Shown: one piece after another, positions 12,001-24,741 of the stretch | How the letters are laid out: every line of letters starts with the position of its first letter | Numbering within the stretch: position 1 is the stretch's first letter | Assembly (NCBI GenBank): GCA_964019055.1 | Contig: CAXHSA010000059.1 | Span: forward strand, 1-64,000 | DNA from: Anthopleura xanthogrammica | Lineage: Eukaryota; Cnidaria; Anthozoa; Actiniaria; Actiniidae | Direction: 5' to 3' | DNA: 64,000 bases | The notes under the pieces: model-generated | Told to the model about the DNA's origin: nothing | The model's input: only the letters and a program-made list of their open reading frames with translations | Databases searched by the model: none | Made by a program: the position numbers and the translations under genes

Positions 12001-15000
12001 ATTCCAATTTGGTCAGCAAAAAACAGTTTTTTTGACCAAAAAGCACCTATTCTCAGCCAAAAGCCCATTTTTTTTCGCCAAAAAGTCGTGTTTTTATCTC
12101 AAGAGGTATTTTCAGGAGCAAAAAGTGGGGGTTTCAGCCAACCGGTCACGCCGTCAGCGAAAAACCTGGTTTTGAGAGCCAAAATAGCCATTTTTCAGTT
12201 TTGGGGGCTAAAAAGGTTTTTTTCCCAGCAAAACAGTGTTTTGGACACCGAAAATGTGCTTTTCTCGGCCAAAGGGTGCGTTTAGCAGTGAAAACGTCGT
12301 GTTTGGACCAAGAGAAAATTCTCAGCAAAATTCCAATTTGGTCAGCAAAAAACAGTTTTTTTGACCAAAAAGCACCTATTCTCAGCCAAAAGCCCATTTT
12401 TTTTCGCCAAAAAGTCGTGTTTTTATCTCAAGAGGTATTTTCAGGAGCAAAGAGTGGGGGTTTCAGCCAACCGGTCACGCCGTCAGCGAAAAACCTGGTT
12501 TTGAGAGCCAAAATAGCCATTTTTCAGTTTTGGGGGCTAAAAAGGTTTTTTTCCCAGCAAAACAGTGTTTTGGACACCGAAAATGTGCTTTTCTCGGCCA
12601 AAGGGTGCGTTTAGCAGTGAAAACGTCGTGTTTGGACCAAGAGAAAATTCTCAGCAAAATTCCAATTTGGTCAGCAAAAAACAGTTTTTTTGACCAAAAA
12701 GCACCTATTCTCAGCCAAAAGCCCATTTTTTTTCGCCAAAAAGTCGTGTTTTTATCTCAAGAGGTATTTTCAGGAGCAAAAAGTGGGGGTTTCAGCCAAC
12801 CGGTCACGCCGTCAGCGAAAAACCTGGTTTTGAGAGCCAAAATAGCCATTTTTCAGTTTTGGGGGCTAAAAAGGTTTTTTTCCCAGCAAAACAGTGTTTT
12901 GGACACCGAAAATGTGCTTTTCTCGGCCAAAGGGTGCGTTTAGCAGTGAAAACGTCGTGTTTGGACCAAGAGAAAATTCTCAGCAAAATTCCAATTTGGT
13001 CAGCAAAAAACAGTTTTTTTGACCAAAAAGCACCTATTCTCAGCCAAAAGCCCATTTTTTTTCGCCAAAAAGTCGTGTTTTTATCTCAAGAGGTATTTTC
13101 AGGAGCAAAGAGTGGGGGTTTCAGCCAACCGGTCACGCCGTCAGCGAAAAACCTGGTTTTGAGAGCCAAAATAGCCATTTTTCAGTTTTGGGGGCTAAAA
13201 AGGTTTTTTTCCCAGCAAAACAGTGTTTTGGACACCGAAAATGTGCTTTTCTCGGCCAAAGGGTGCGTTTAGCAGTGAAAACGTCGTGTTTGGACCAAGA
13301 GAAAATTCTCAGCAAAATTCCAATTTGGTCAGCAAAAAACAGTTTTTTTGACCAAAAAGCACCTATTCTCAGCCAAAAGCCCATTTTTTTTCGCCAAAAA
13401 GTCGTGTTTTTATCTCAAGAGGTATTTTCAGGAGCAAAAAGTGGGGGTTTCAGCCAACCGGTCACGCCGTCAGCGAAAAACCTGGTTTTGAGAGCCAAAA
13501 TAGCCATTTTTCAGTTTTGGGGGCTAAAAAGGTTTTTTTCCCAGCAAAACAGTGTTTTGGACACCGAAAATGTGCTTTTCTCGGCCAAAGGGTGCGTTTA
13601 GCAGTGAAAACGTCGTGTTTGGACCAAGAGAAAATTCTCAGCAAAATTCCAATTTGGTCAGCAAAAAACAGTTTTTTTGACCAAAAAGCACCTATTCTCA
13701 GCCAAAAGCCCATTTTTTTTCGCCAAAAAGTCGTGTTTTTATCTCAAGAGGTATTTTCAGGAGCAAAGAGTGGGGGTTTCAGCCAACCGGTCACGCCGTC
13801 AGCGAAAAACCTGGTTTTGAGAGCCAAAATAGCCATTTTTCAGTTTTGGGGGCTAAAAAGGTTTTTTTCCCAGCAAAACAGTGTTTTGGACACCGAAAAT
13901 GTGCTTTTCTCGGCCAAAGGGTGCGTTTAGCAGTGAAAACGTCGTGTTTGGACCAAGAGAAAATTCTCAGCAAAATTCCAATTTGGTCAGCAAAAAACAG
14001 TTTTTTTGACCAAAAAGCACCTATTCTCAGCCAAAAGCCCATTTTTTTTCGCCAAAAAGTCGTGTTTTTATCTCAAGAGGTATTTTCAGGAGCAAAAAGT
14101 GGGGGTTTCAGCCAACCGGTCACGCCGTCAGCGAAAAACCTGGTTTTGAGAGCCAAAATAGCCATTTTTCAGTTTTGGGGGCTAAAAAGGTTTTTTTCCC
14201 AGCAAAACAGTGTTTTGGACACCGAAAATGTGCTTTTCTCGGCCAAAGGGTGCGTTTAGCAGTGAAAACGTCGTGTTTGGACCAAGAGAAAATTCTCAGC
14301 AAAATTCCAATTTGGTCAGCAAAAAACAGTTTTTTTGACCAAAAAGCACCTATTCTCAGCCAAAAGCCCATTTTTTTTCGCCAAAAAGTCGTGTTTTTAT
14401 CTCAAGAGGTATTTTCAGGAGCAAAGAGTGGGGGTTTCAGCCAACCGGTCACGCCGTCAGCGAAAAACCTGGTTTTGAGAGCCAAAATAGCCATTTTTCA
14501 GTTTTGGGGGCTAAAAAGGTTTTTTTCCCAGCAAAACAGTGTTTTGGACACCGAAAATGTGCTTTTCTCGGCCAAAGGGTGCGTTTAGCAGTGAAAACGT
14601 CGTGTTTGGACCAAGAGAAAATTCTCAGCAAAATTCCAATTTGGTCAGCAAAAAACAGTTTTTTTGACCAAAAAGCACCTATTCTCAGCCAAAAGCCCAT
14701 TTTTTTTCGCCAAAAAGTCGTGTTTTTATCTCAAGAGGTATTTTCAGGAGCAAAAAGTGGGGGTTTCAGCCAACCGGTCACGCCGTCAGCGAAAAACCTG
14801 GTTTTGAGAGCCAAAATAGCCATTTTTCAGTTTTGGGGGCTAAAAAGGTTTTTTTCCCAGCAAAACAGTGTTTTGGACACCGAAAATGTGCTTTTCTCGG
14901 CCAAAGGGTGCGTTTAGCAGTGAAAACGTCGTGTTTGGACCAAGAGAAAATTCTCAGCAAAATTCCAATTTGGTCAGCAAAAAACAGTTTTTTTGACCAA

Positions 15001-18000
15001 AAAGCACCTATTCTCAGCCAAAAGCCCATTTTTTTTCGCCAAAAAGTCGTGTTTTTATCTCAAGAGGTATTTTCAGGAGCAAAGAGTGGGGGTTTCAGCC
15101 AACCGGTCACGCCGTCAGCGAAAAACCTGGTTTTGAGAGCCAAAATAGCCATTTTTCAGTTTTGGGGGCTAAAAAGGTTTTTTTCCCAGCAAAACAGTGT
15201 TTTGGACACCGAAAATGTGCTTTTCTCGGCCAAAGGGTGCGTTTAGCAGTGAAAACGTCGTGTTTGGACCAAGAGAAAATTCTCAGCAAAATTCCAATTT
15301 GGTCAGCAAAAAACAGTTTTTTTGACCAAAAAGCACCTATTCTCAGCCAAAAGCCCATTTTTTTTCGCCAAAAAGTCGTGTTTTTATCTCAAGAGGTATT
15401 TTCAGGAGCAAAAAGTGGGGGTTTCAGCCAACCGGTCACGCCGTCAGCGAAAAACCTGGTTTTGAGAGCCAAAATAGCCATTTTTCAGTTTTGGGGGCTA
15501 AAAAGGTTTTTTTCCCAGCAAAACAGTGTTTTGGACACCGAAAATGTGCTTTTCTCGGCCAAAGGGTGCGTTTAGCAGTGAAAACGTCGTGTTTGGACCA
15601 AGAGAAAATTCTCAGCAAAATTCCAATTTGGTCAGCAAAAAACAGTTTTTTTGACCAAAAAGCACCTATTCTCAGCCAAAAGCCCATTTTTTTTCGCCAA
15701 AAAGTCGTGTTTTTATCTCAAGAGGTATTTTCAGGAGCAAAGAGTGGGGGTTTCAGCCAACCGGTCACGCCGTCAGCGAAAAACCTGGTTTTGAGAGCCA
15801 AAATAGCCATTTTTCAGTTTTGGGGGCTAAAAAGGTTTTTTTCCCAGCAAAACAGTGTTTTGGACACCGAAAATGTGCTTTTCTCGGCCAAAGGGTGCGT
15901 TTAGCAGTGAAAACGTCGTGTTTGGACCAAGAGAAAATTCTCAGCAAAATTCCAATTTGGTCAGCAAAAAACAGTTTTTTTGACCAAAAAGCACCTATTC
16001 TCAGCCAAAAGCCCATTTTTTTTCGCCAAAAAGTCGTGTTTTTATCTCAAGAGGTATTTTCAGGAGCAAAAAGTGGGGGTTTCAGCCAACCGGTCACGCC
16101 GTCAGCGAAAAACCTGGTTTTGAGAGCCAAAATAGCCATTTTTCAGTTTTGGGGGCTAAAAAGGTTTTTTTCCCAGCAAAACAGTGTTTTGGACACCGAA
16201 AATGTGCTTTTCTCGGCCAAAGGGTGCGTTTAGCAGTGAAAACGTCGTGTTTGGACCAAGAGAAAATTCTCAGCAAAATTCCAATTTGGTCAGCAAAAAA
16301 CAGTTTTTTTGACCAAAAAGCACCTATTCTCAGCCAAAAGCCCATTTTTTTTCGCCAAAAAGTCGTGTTTTTATCTCAAGAGGTATTTTCAGGAGCAAAG
16401 AGTGGGGGTTTCAGCCAACCGGTCACGCCGTCAGCGAAAAACCTGGTTTTGAGAGCCAAAATAGCCATTTTTCAGTTTTGGGGGCTAAAAAGGTTTTTTT
16501 CCCAGCAAAACAGTGTTTTGGACACCGAAAATGTGCTTTTCTCGGCCAAAGGGTGCGTTTAGCAGTGAAAACGTCGTGTTTGGACCAAGAGAAAATTCTC
16601 AGCAAAATTCCAATTTGGTCAGCAAAAAACAGTTTTTTTGACCAAAAAGCACCTATTCTCAGCCAAAAGCCCATTTTTTTTCGCCAAAAAGTCGTGTTTT
16701 TATCTCAAGAGGTATTTTCAGGAGCAAAAAGTGGGGGTTTCAGCCAACCGGTCACGCCGTCAGCGAAAAACCTGGTTTTGAGAGCCAAAATAGCCATTTT
16801 TCAGTTTTGGGGGCTAAAAAGGTTTTTTTCCCAGCAAAACAGTGTTTTGGACACCGAAAATGTGCTTTTCTCGGCCAAAGGGTGCGTTTAGCAGTGAAAA
16901 CGTCGTGTTTGGACCAAGAGAAAATTCTCAGCAAAATTCCAATTTGGTCAGCAAAAAACAGTTTTTTTGACCAAAAAGCACCTATTCTCAGCCAAAAGCC
17001 CATTTTTTTTCGCCAAAAAGTCGTGTTTTTATCTCAAGAGGTATTTTCAGGAGCAAAGAGTGGGGGTTTCAGCCAACCGGTCACGCCGTCAGCGAAAAAC
17101 CTGGTTTTGAGAGCCAAAATAGCCATTTTTCAGTTTTGGGGGCTAAAAAGGTTTTTTTCCCAGCAAAACAGTGTTTTGGACACCGAAAATGTGCTTTTCT
17201 CGGCCAAAGGGTGCGTTTAGCAGTGAAAACGTCGTGTTTGGACCAAGAGAAAATTCTCAGCAAAATTCCAATTTGGTCAGCAAAAAACAGTTTTTTTGAC
17301 CAAAAAGCACCTATTCTCAGCCAAAAGCCCATTTTTTTTCGCCAAAAAGTCGTGTTTTTATCTCAAGAGGTATTTTCAGGAGCAAAAAGTGGGGGTTTCA
17401 GCCAACCGGTCACGCCGTCAGCGAAAAACCTGGTTTTGAGAGCCAAAATAGCCATTTTTCAGTTTTGGGGGCTAAAAAGGTTTTTTTCCCAGCAAAACAG
17501 TGTTTTGGACACCGAAAATGTGCTTTTCTCGGCCAAAGGGTGCGTTTAGCAGTGAAAACGTCGTGTTTGGACCAAGAGAAAATTCTCAGCAAAATTCCAA
17601 TTTGGTCAGCAAAAAACAGTTTTTTTGACCAAAAAGCACCTATTCTCAGCCAAAAGCCCATTTTTTTTCGCCAAAAAGTCGTGTTTTTATCTCAAGAGGT
17701 ATTTTCAGGAGCAAAGAGTGGGGGTTTCAGCCAACCGGTCACGCCGTCAGCGAAAAACCTGGTTTTGAGAGCCAAAATAGCCATTTTTCAGTTTTGGGGG
17801 CTAAAAAGGTTTTTTTCCCAGCAAAACAGTGTTTTGGACACCGAAAATGTGCTTTTCTCGGCCAAAGGGTGCGTTTAGCAGTGAAAACGTCGTGTTTGGA
17901 CCAAGAGAAAATTCTCAGCAAAATTCCAATTTGGTCAGCAAAAAACAGTTTTTTTGACCAAAAAGCACCTATTCTCAGCCAAAAGCCCATTTTTTTTCGC

Positions 18001-21000
18001 CAAAAAGTCGTGTTTTTATCTCAAGAGGTATTTTCAGGAGCAAAAAGTGGGGGTTTCAGCCAACCGGTCACGCCGTCAGCGAAAAACCTGGTTTTGAGAG
18101 CCAAAATAGCCATTTTTCAGTTTTGGGGGCTAAAAAGGTTTTTTTCCCAGCAAAACAGTGTTTTGGACACCGAAAATGTGCTTTTCTCGGCCAAAGGGTG
18201 CGTTTAGCAGTGAAAACGTCGTGTTTGGACCAAGAGAAAATTCTCAGCAAAATTCCAATTTGGTCAGCAAAAAACAGTTTTTTTGACCAAAAAGCACCTA
18301 TTCTCAGCCAAAAGCCCATTTTTTTTCGCCAAAAAGTCGTGTTTTTATCTCAAGAGGTATTTTCAGGAGCAAAGAGTGGGGGTTTCAGCCAACCGGTCAC
18401 GCCGTCAGCGAAAAACCTGGTTTTGAGAGCCAAAATAGCCATTTTTCAGTTTTGGGGGCTAAAAAGGTTTTTTTCCCAGCAAAACAGTGTTTTGGACACC
18501 GAAAATGTGCTTTTCTCGGCCAAAGGGTGCGTTTAGCAGTGAAAACGTCGTGTTTGGACCAAGAGAAAATTCTCAGCAAAATTCCAATTTGGTCAGCAAA
18601 AAACAGTTTTTTTGACCAAAAAGCACCTATTCTCAGCCAAAAGCCCATTTTTTTTCGCCAAAAAGTCGTGTTTTTATCTCAAGAGGTATTTTCAGGAGCA
18701 AAAAGTGGGGGTTTCAGCCAACCGGTCACGCCGTCAGCGAAAAACCTGGTTTTGAGAGCCAAAATAGCCATTTTTCAGTTTTGGGGGCTAAAAAGGTTTT
18801 TTTCCCAGCAAAACAGTGTTTTGGACACCGAAAATGTGCTTTTCTCGGCCAAAGGGTGCGTTTAGCAGTGAAAACGTCGTGTTTGGACCAAGAGAAAATT
18901 CTCAGCAAAATTCCAATTTGGTCAGCAAAAAACAGTTTTTTTGACCAAAAAGCACCTATTCTCAGCCAAAAGCCCATTTTTTTTCGCCAAAAAGTCGTGT
19001 TTTTATCTCAAGAGGTATTTTCAGGAGCAAAGAGTGGGGGTTTCAGCCAACCGGTCACGCCGTCAGCGAAAAACCTGGTTTTGAGAGCCAAAATAGCCAT
19101 TTTTCAGTTTTGGGGGCTAAAAAGGTTTTTTTCCCAGCAAAACAGTGTTTTGGACACCGAAAATGTGCTTTTCTCGGCCAAAGGGTGCGTTTAGCAGTGA
19201 AAACGTCGTGTTTGGACCAAGAGAAAATTCTCAGCAAAATTCCAATTTGGTCAGCAAAAAACAGTTTTTTTGACCAAAAAGCACCTATTCTCAGCCAAAA
19301 GCCCATTTTTTTTCGCCAAAAAGTCGTGTTTTTATCTCAAGAGGTATTTTCAGGAGCAAAAAGTGGGGGTTTCAGCCAACCGGTCACGCCGTCAGCGAAA
19401 AACCTGGTTTTGAGAGCCAAAATAGCCATTTTTCAGTTTTGGGGGCTAAAAAGGTTTTTTTCCCAGCAAAACAGTGTTTTGGACACCGAAAATGTGCTTT
19501 TCTCGGCCAAAGGGTGCGTTTAGCAGTGAAAACGTCGTGTTTGGACCAAGAGAAAATTCTCAGCAAAATTCCAATTTGGTCAGCAAAAAACAGTTTTTTT
19601 GACCAAAAAGCACCTATTCTCAGCCAAAAGCCCATTTTTTTTCGCCAAAAAGTCGTGTTTTTATCTCAAGAGGTATTTTCAGGAGCAAAGAGTGGGGGTT
19701 TCAGCCAACCGGTCACGCCGTCAGCGAAAAACCTGGTTTTGAGAGCCAAAATAGCCATTTTTCAGTTTTGGGGGCTAAAAAGGTTTTTTTCCCAGCAAAA
19801 CAGTGTTTTGGACACCGAAAATGTGCTTTTCTCGGCCAAAGGGTGCGTTTAGCAGTGAAAACGTCGTGTTTGGACCAAGAGAAAATTCTCAGCAAAATTC
19901 CAATTTGGTCAGCAAAAAACAGTTTTTTTGACCAAAAAGCACCTATTCTCAGCCAAAAGCCCATTTTTTTTCGCCAAAAAGTCGTGTTTTTATCTCAAGA
20001 GGTATTTTCAGGAGCAAAAAGTGGGGGTTTCAGCCAACCGGTCACGCCGTCAGCGAAAAACCTGGTTTTGAGAGCCAAAATAGCCATTTTTCAGTTTTGG
20101 GGGCTAAAAAGGTTTTTTTCCCAGCAAAACAGTGTTTTGGACACCGAAAATGTGCTTTTCTCGGCCAAAGGGTGCGTTTAGCAGTGAAAACGTCGTGTTT
20201 GGACCAAGAGAAAATTCTCAGCAAAATTCCAATTTGGTCAGCAAAAAACAGTTTTTTTGACCAAAAAGCACCTATTCTCAGCCAAAAGCCCATTTTTTTT
20301 CGCCAAAAAGTCGTGTTTTTATCTCAAGAGGTATTTTCAGGAGCAAAGAGTGGGGGTTTCAGCCAACCGGTCACGCCGTCAGCGAAAAACCTGGTTTTGA
20401 GAGCCAAAATAGCCATTTTTCAGTTTTGGGGGCTAAAAAGGTTTTTTTCCCAGCAAAACAGTGTTTTGGACACCGAAAATGTGCTTTTCTCGGCCAAAGG
20501 GTGCGTTTAGCAGTGAAAACGTCGTGTTTGGACCAAGAGAAAATTCTCAGCAAAATTCCAATTTGGTCAGCAAAAAACAGTTTTTTTGACCAAAAAGCAC
20601 CTATTCTCAGCCAAAAGCCCATTTTTTTTCGCCAAAAAGTCGTGTTTTTATCTCAAGAGGTATTTTCAGGAGCAAAAAGTGGGGGTTTCAGCCAACCGGT
20701 CACGCCGTCAGCGAAAAACCTGGTTTTGAGAGCCAAAATAGCCATTTTTCAGTTTTGGGGGCTAAAAAGGTTTTTTTCCCAGCAAAACAGTGTTTTGGAC
20801 ACCGAAAATGTGCTTTTCTCGGCCAAAGGGTGCGTTTAGCAGTGAAAACGTCGTGTTTGGACCAAGAGAAAATTCTCAGCAAAATTCCAATTTGGTCAGC
20901 AAAAAACAGTTTTTTTGACCAAAAAGCACCTATTCTCAGCCAAAAGCCCATTTTTTTTCGCCAAAAAGTCGTGTTTTTATCTCAAGAGGTATTTTCAGGA

Positions 21001-22692
21001 GCAAAGAGTGGGGGTTTCAGCCAACCGGTCACGCCGTCAGCGAAAAACCTGGTTTTGAGAGCCAAAATAGCCATTTTTCAGTTTTGGGGGCTAAAAAGGT
21101 TTTTTTCCCAGCAAAACAGTGTTTTGGACACCGAAAATGTGCTTTTCTCGGCCAAAGGGTGCGTTTAGCAGTGAAAACGTCGTGTTTGGACCAAGAGAAA
21201 ATTCTCAGCAAAATTCCAATTTGGTCAGCAAAAAACAGTTTTTTTGACCAAAAAGCACCTATTCTCAGCCAAAAGCCCATTTTTTTTCGCCAAAAAGTCG
21301 TGTTTTTATCTCAAGAGGTATTTTCAGGAGCAAAAAGTGGGGGTTTCAGCCAACCGGTCACGCCGTCAGCGAAAAACCTGGTTTTGAGAGCCAAAATAGC
21401 CATTTTTCAGTTTTGGGGGCTAAAAAGGTTTTTTTCCCAGCAAAACAGTGTTTTGGACACCGAAAATGTGCTTTTCTCGGCCAAAGGGTGCGTTTAGCAG
21501 TGAAAACGTCGTGTTTGGACCAAGAGAAAATTCTCAGCAAAATTCCAATTTGGTCAGCAAAAAACAGTTTTTTTGACCAAAAAGCACCTATTCTCAGCCA
21601 AAAGCCCATTTTTTTTCGCCAAAAAGTCGTGTTTTTATCTCAAGAGGTATTTTCAGGAGCAAAGAGTGGGGGTTTCAGCCAACCGGTCACGCCGTCAGCG
21701 AAAAACCTGGTTTTGAGAGCCAAAATAGCCATTTTTCAGTTTTGGGGGCTAAAAAGGTTTTTTTCCCAGCAAAACAGTGTTTTGGACACCGAAAATGTGC
21801 TTTTCTCGGCCAAAGGGTGCGTTTAGCAGTGAAAACGTCGTGTTTGGACCAAGAGAAAATTCTCAGCAAAATTCCAATTTGGTCAGCAAAAAACAGTTTT
21901 TTTGACCAAAAAGCACCTATTCTCAGCCAAAAGCCCATTTTTTTTCGCCAAAAAGTCGTGTTTTTATCTCAAGAGGTATTTTCAGGAGCAAAAAGTGGGG
22001 GTTTCAGCCAACCGGTCACGCCGTCAGCGAAAAACCTGGTTTTGAGAGCCAAAATAGCCATTTTTCAGTTTTGGGGGCTAAAAAGGTTTTTTTCCCAGCA
22101 AAACAGTGTTTTGGACACCGAAAATGTGCTTTTCTCGGCCAAAGGGTGCGTTTAGCAGTGAAAACGTCGTGTTTGGACCAAGAGAAAATTCTCAGCAAAA
22201 TTCCAATTTGGTCAGCAAAAAACAGTTTTTTTGACCAAAAAGCACCTATTCTCAGCCAAAAGCCCATTTTTTTTCGCCAAAAAGTCGTGTTTTTATCTCA
22301 AGAGGTATTTTCAGGAGCAAAGAGTGGGGGTTTCAGCCAACCGGTCACGCCGTCAGCGAAAAACCTGGTTTTGAGAGCCAAAATAGCCATTTTTCAGTTT
22401 TGGGGGCTAAAAAGGTTTTTTTCCCAGCAAAACAGTGTTTTGGACACCGAAAATGTGCTTTTCTCGGCCAAAGGGTGCGTTTAGCAGTGAAAACGTCGTG
22501 TTTGGACCAAGAGAAAATTCTCAGCAAAATTCCAATTTGGTCAGCAAAAAACAGTTTTTTTGACCAAAAAGCACCTATTCTCAGCCAAAAGCCCATTTTT
22601 TTTCGCCAAAAAGTCGTGTTTTTATCTCAAGAGGTATTTTCAGGAGCAAAAAGTGGGGGTTTCAGCCAACCGGTCACGCCGTCAGCGAAAAA
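1..22692 (+). repeat. 329-bp satellite array, about 69 monomers
   Basis: A head-to-tail tandem repeat with exact 329-bp period fills this stretch and runs off the left edge of the window. Copies are almost identical. The visible differences are a T-to-G change in the GTTTTTGGGG segment after the third monomer, an early TTGCC/TTCGCC difference, and an A/G alternation (GCAAAAAGTG versus GCAAAGAGTG). From about position 1261 that alternation makes a regular 658-bp dimeric higher-order unit. Each monomer is a chain of short A-runs and T-runs separated by GCC, CAGC or GACC. The period is not a multiple of three, and open frames on both strands (137 codons +, 83 codons -) recur only because the monomer has few stops; I do not regard them as genes. 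The array ends inside GTCAGCGAAAA at 22692. Confidence 0.97.
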
Positions 22693-23920
22693 AGGTATCA
22701 AAAACTAATTGTCTGTCCTCTCCATGCTGGATATAAAACAATTATTTTGGTAAGTGAAATGTTTTTGACATTGAATATACCATTGTGTCACATCAGTTGT
22801 CGAATTTTTTGTTGGTTTTTCGTAGTTTACAAAAACAATTTCAATTTACGAAACAAGGATATCTACCATTGAAGACATTTACATTTACAGTATACCAGTC
22901 TTTGTATGTTACTCTCACTGGATTGTAAAAACCGAGGTTCTTTGTTTTCCATGGTTTTTTTTCTTTTCTTTTGTAATGTTTTCCCCTTGTACTGGACTAA
23001 CATCACGTCGGATGGGGGAAATCACCTGATACCCGTCCTGCACGTGACCCATTTAAACCAATGACAGCGCGCGAAAATTCATCGTTGGGTTACAATTTTG
23101 TATAATTGGATATTCACCCACGACGAACCTACACGATTTATTACATACATATTGACTGAAAAGGCAGCTCAATTGAGGCTACAAAGAACGGGTTTCCAGT
23201 CGAATTAATGATTTGGTGTGGTAGTGGAGCGCACGAGCAATCTCGCGAACTCTTTATTGCTTCGGAACAAAAACTACTATGGAGATACACGAACACTGCA
23301 ATATAGATACGACCATCCCTCCCTTCTTCGCCCCCAGGACTCCACTGACCACAGCAAAAACAACAAGCACAGGGTACCCAACAGGACTGAAAACCGGCAT
23401 GGAATACCCCTTCACCAACAACAACAACAACTACAACTAAGTCTTGGGCACCAACAAGCCAATCACTCGCCGCCTACCCACGGCTGGTCTACAGCCCGAG
23501 CAAATTTTATTCCCGTCGGTCCAAGACGAGTTCGCCAACGAGGGCCCCTGCTGCACTCGTAGGACTCAAATTCACATCGCAAAAAGCCGAAATATTTCCT
23601 TTTCACTACCTTCCCCGTCCTACCAGGAGCAGGTGTGCACACATTTCTTCGTGTTCACACGGATTTAAACCGTCATAGGACTTAATGATGTCCTCAAGTC
23701 CCTCGTTGCCGATATTCCATACCCCATTTGGGCGCGCGAGTGACCGCAAAGCCTGTCGGGTCACCTCATTATATATTCTAATCATATTCAAAGGCCTCAC
23801 TTCGTCCTTCGCCTCCCTCACTTATGACCACGACTGACAGCACAGAAACACTCGCTTTTCAGAGGTAACAAAATATCATAATCTACGCTTAACTATTAAG
23901 CTATTTGTGCTTATTCGTGT
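22693..23920 (+). other. Satellite flank and probable LINE-A 5' region with unrecognised short ORFs
   Basis: After the satellite the sequence becomes unique and AT-rich, then GC-richer from about 23000. Short open frames occur at 23218-23562 (GTG start, Gln-run) and in another frame at 23279-23668. The second has an ATG, an Asn run, an in-frame TAA at 23438, and then continues to 23668. Neither is recognised and neither has a convincing conserved motif. A minus-strand frame at 23606-23821 is also unrecognised. Lying just upstream of the LINE ORF1, this is most simply the LINE 5' untranslated region or a degraded upstream ORF. The exact start of the element cannot be placed without a second copy. 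Confidence 0.4.
23040..23078 (+). promoter_or_regulatory. Promoter-like cluster: E-box, CCAAT, E2F-like site
   Basis: Within 40 bp there is a CACGTG E-box (23041), a CCAAT motif (23058-23062) and GCGCGCGAAAA (23067-23077), the reverse complement of an E2F-type TTTTCGCGC site. The cluster lies upstream of LINE-A ORF1 and could be the element's internal RNA polymerase II promoter. Motif matches alone are weak evidence. Confidence 0.25.
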
Positions 23921-24664
23921 ATGTTATCTAACATGTCTGTCATAAGTCAAAAAGACATAGAGGATACTTTCGACAAGAAACTCAGTCCATTAGTTGCCAA
24001 GTTGGTTAAGGTCGACGAAGTACTACAATCTATTTCATTCCTGAGCCAGAAGTTCGATGATCTGAGCAAGAAAATCTCAGGCCTTGAATCCAAGAACAAG
24101 GAACTGGAGGCTACGAATCGGTTCTTGAATTTGGAGTTTGAAGTTGGAGATCTAAGGGGAGCAAACGATGAGTTAGAGCAATATGGCCGTCGAGAGTGTC
24201 TTGAGGTTAAAGGAATACCTGTATCTAAAGATGAAGACACTGATTCCATTATCATGGATATTGCTACAAAGATTGGCGTAGCCATTGACAGAAATGAGAT
24301 TTCCGTCAGCCATCGAAACCCAGGTCCGCCAAACAACAGATCAACTGACTCTAATCTACCGATTATCGTGAAATTTACCAGACGTAACACGAGGGACAAC
24401 TTCTACCGAGCTCGATTCAAACTCAAAAGAATGACAACGAAAGACCTTGGTTACACTCGATATCACGACTCAAAGATCTACATACAAGAAAGCTTGACAA
24501 AAGATCGTAAAGCTATTCATAAGGCTTGCCTGCGCTTTAAAAAAGAACACAAATGGAGTTACTGCTGGACAAGATACGGTAAGATTTTCTTACGTGAACA
24601 TGATGACAGCCCGGCGTCTCAGATTACTTCTGTGGAGCAACTGAGGGTTCTAATCACAAGTTAG
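23921..24664 (+). CDS. LINE-A ORF1 protein (coiled coil, RRM-like nucleic-acid binding)
   Basis: An uninterrupted 247-aa frame from ATG to TAG. Residues about 10-95 are heptad-like and rich in Leu/Ile, Lys and Glu (for example LSKKISGLESKNKELEATN), which predicts a coiled coil for trimer or dimer formation. From about residue 85 comes ELEQYGRRECLEVKGIP, the signature opening of the RRM-like domain in L1/CR1-type ORF1 proteins. It is followed by a basic segment (KFTRRNTRDNFYRARFKLK) and a C-terminal domain ending in a KIFLREHDDSP motif. Such proteins bind the element RNA and act as chaperones in the ribonucleoprotein particle. ORF2 begins 77 bp downstream. It is striking that this frame is intact while ORF2 is not. 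A function outside the LINE is possible but not suggested by sequence. Confidence 0.8.
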   Translation: MLSNMSVISQKDIEDTFDKKLSPLVAKLVKVDEVLQSISFLSQKFDDLSKKISGLESKNKELEATNRFLNLEFEVGDLRGANDELEQYGRRECLEVKGIPVSKDEDTDSIIMDIATKIGVAIDRNEISVSHRNPGPPNNRSTDSNLPIIVKFTRRNTRDNFYRARFKLKRMTTKDLGYTRYHDSKIYIQESLTKDRKAIHKACLRFKKEHKWSYCWTRYGKIFLREHDDSPASQITSVEQLRVLITS

Positions 24665-24741
24665 TATAATCTTCAAAACTTTGGCTCATCAACTCACGTC
24701 CCTGCTGGTGCTAACATCAAGATGTCTAATCCACTTCACTG

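Noticed and set aside
1..22692. CRISPR array or bacterial direct-repeat locus
   Set aside because: There is no repeat-spacer alternation; the whole 329-bp unit repeats and the surroundings are metazoan retroelements.
103..22708. Repeated 137-codon (+) and 83-codon (-) open frames in the satellite
   Set aside because: They recur with the 329-bp period on both strands, stop within each monomer, and have no codon or domain signature. They are by-products of a stop-poor repeat.
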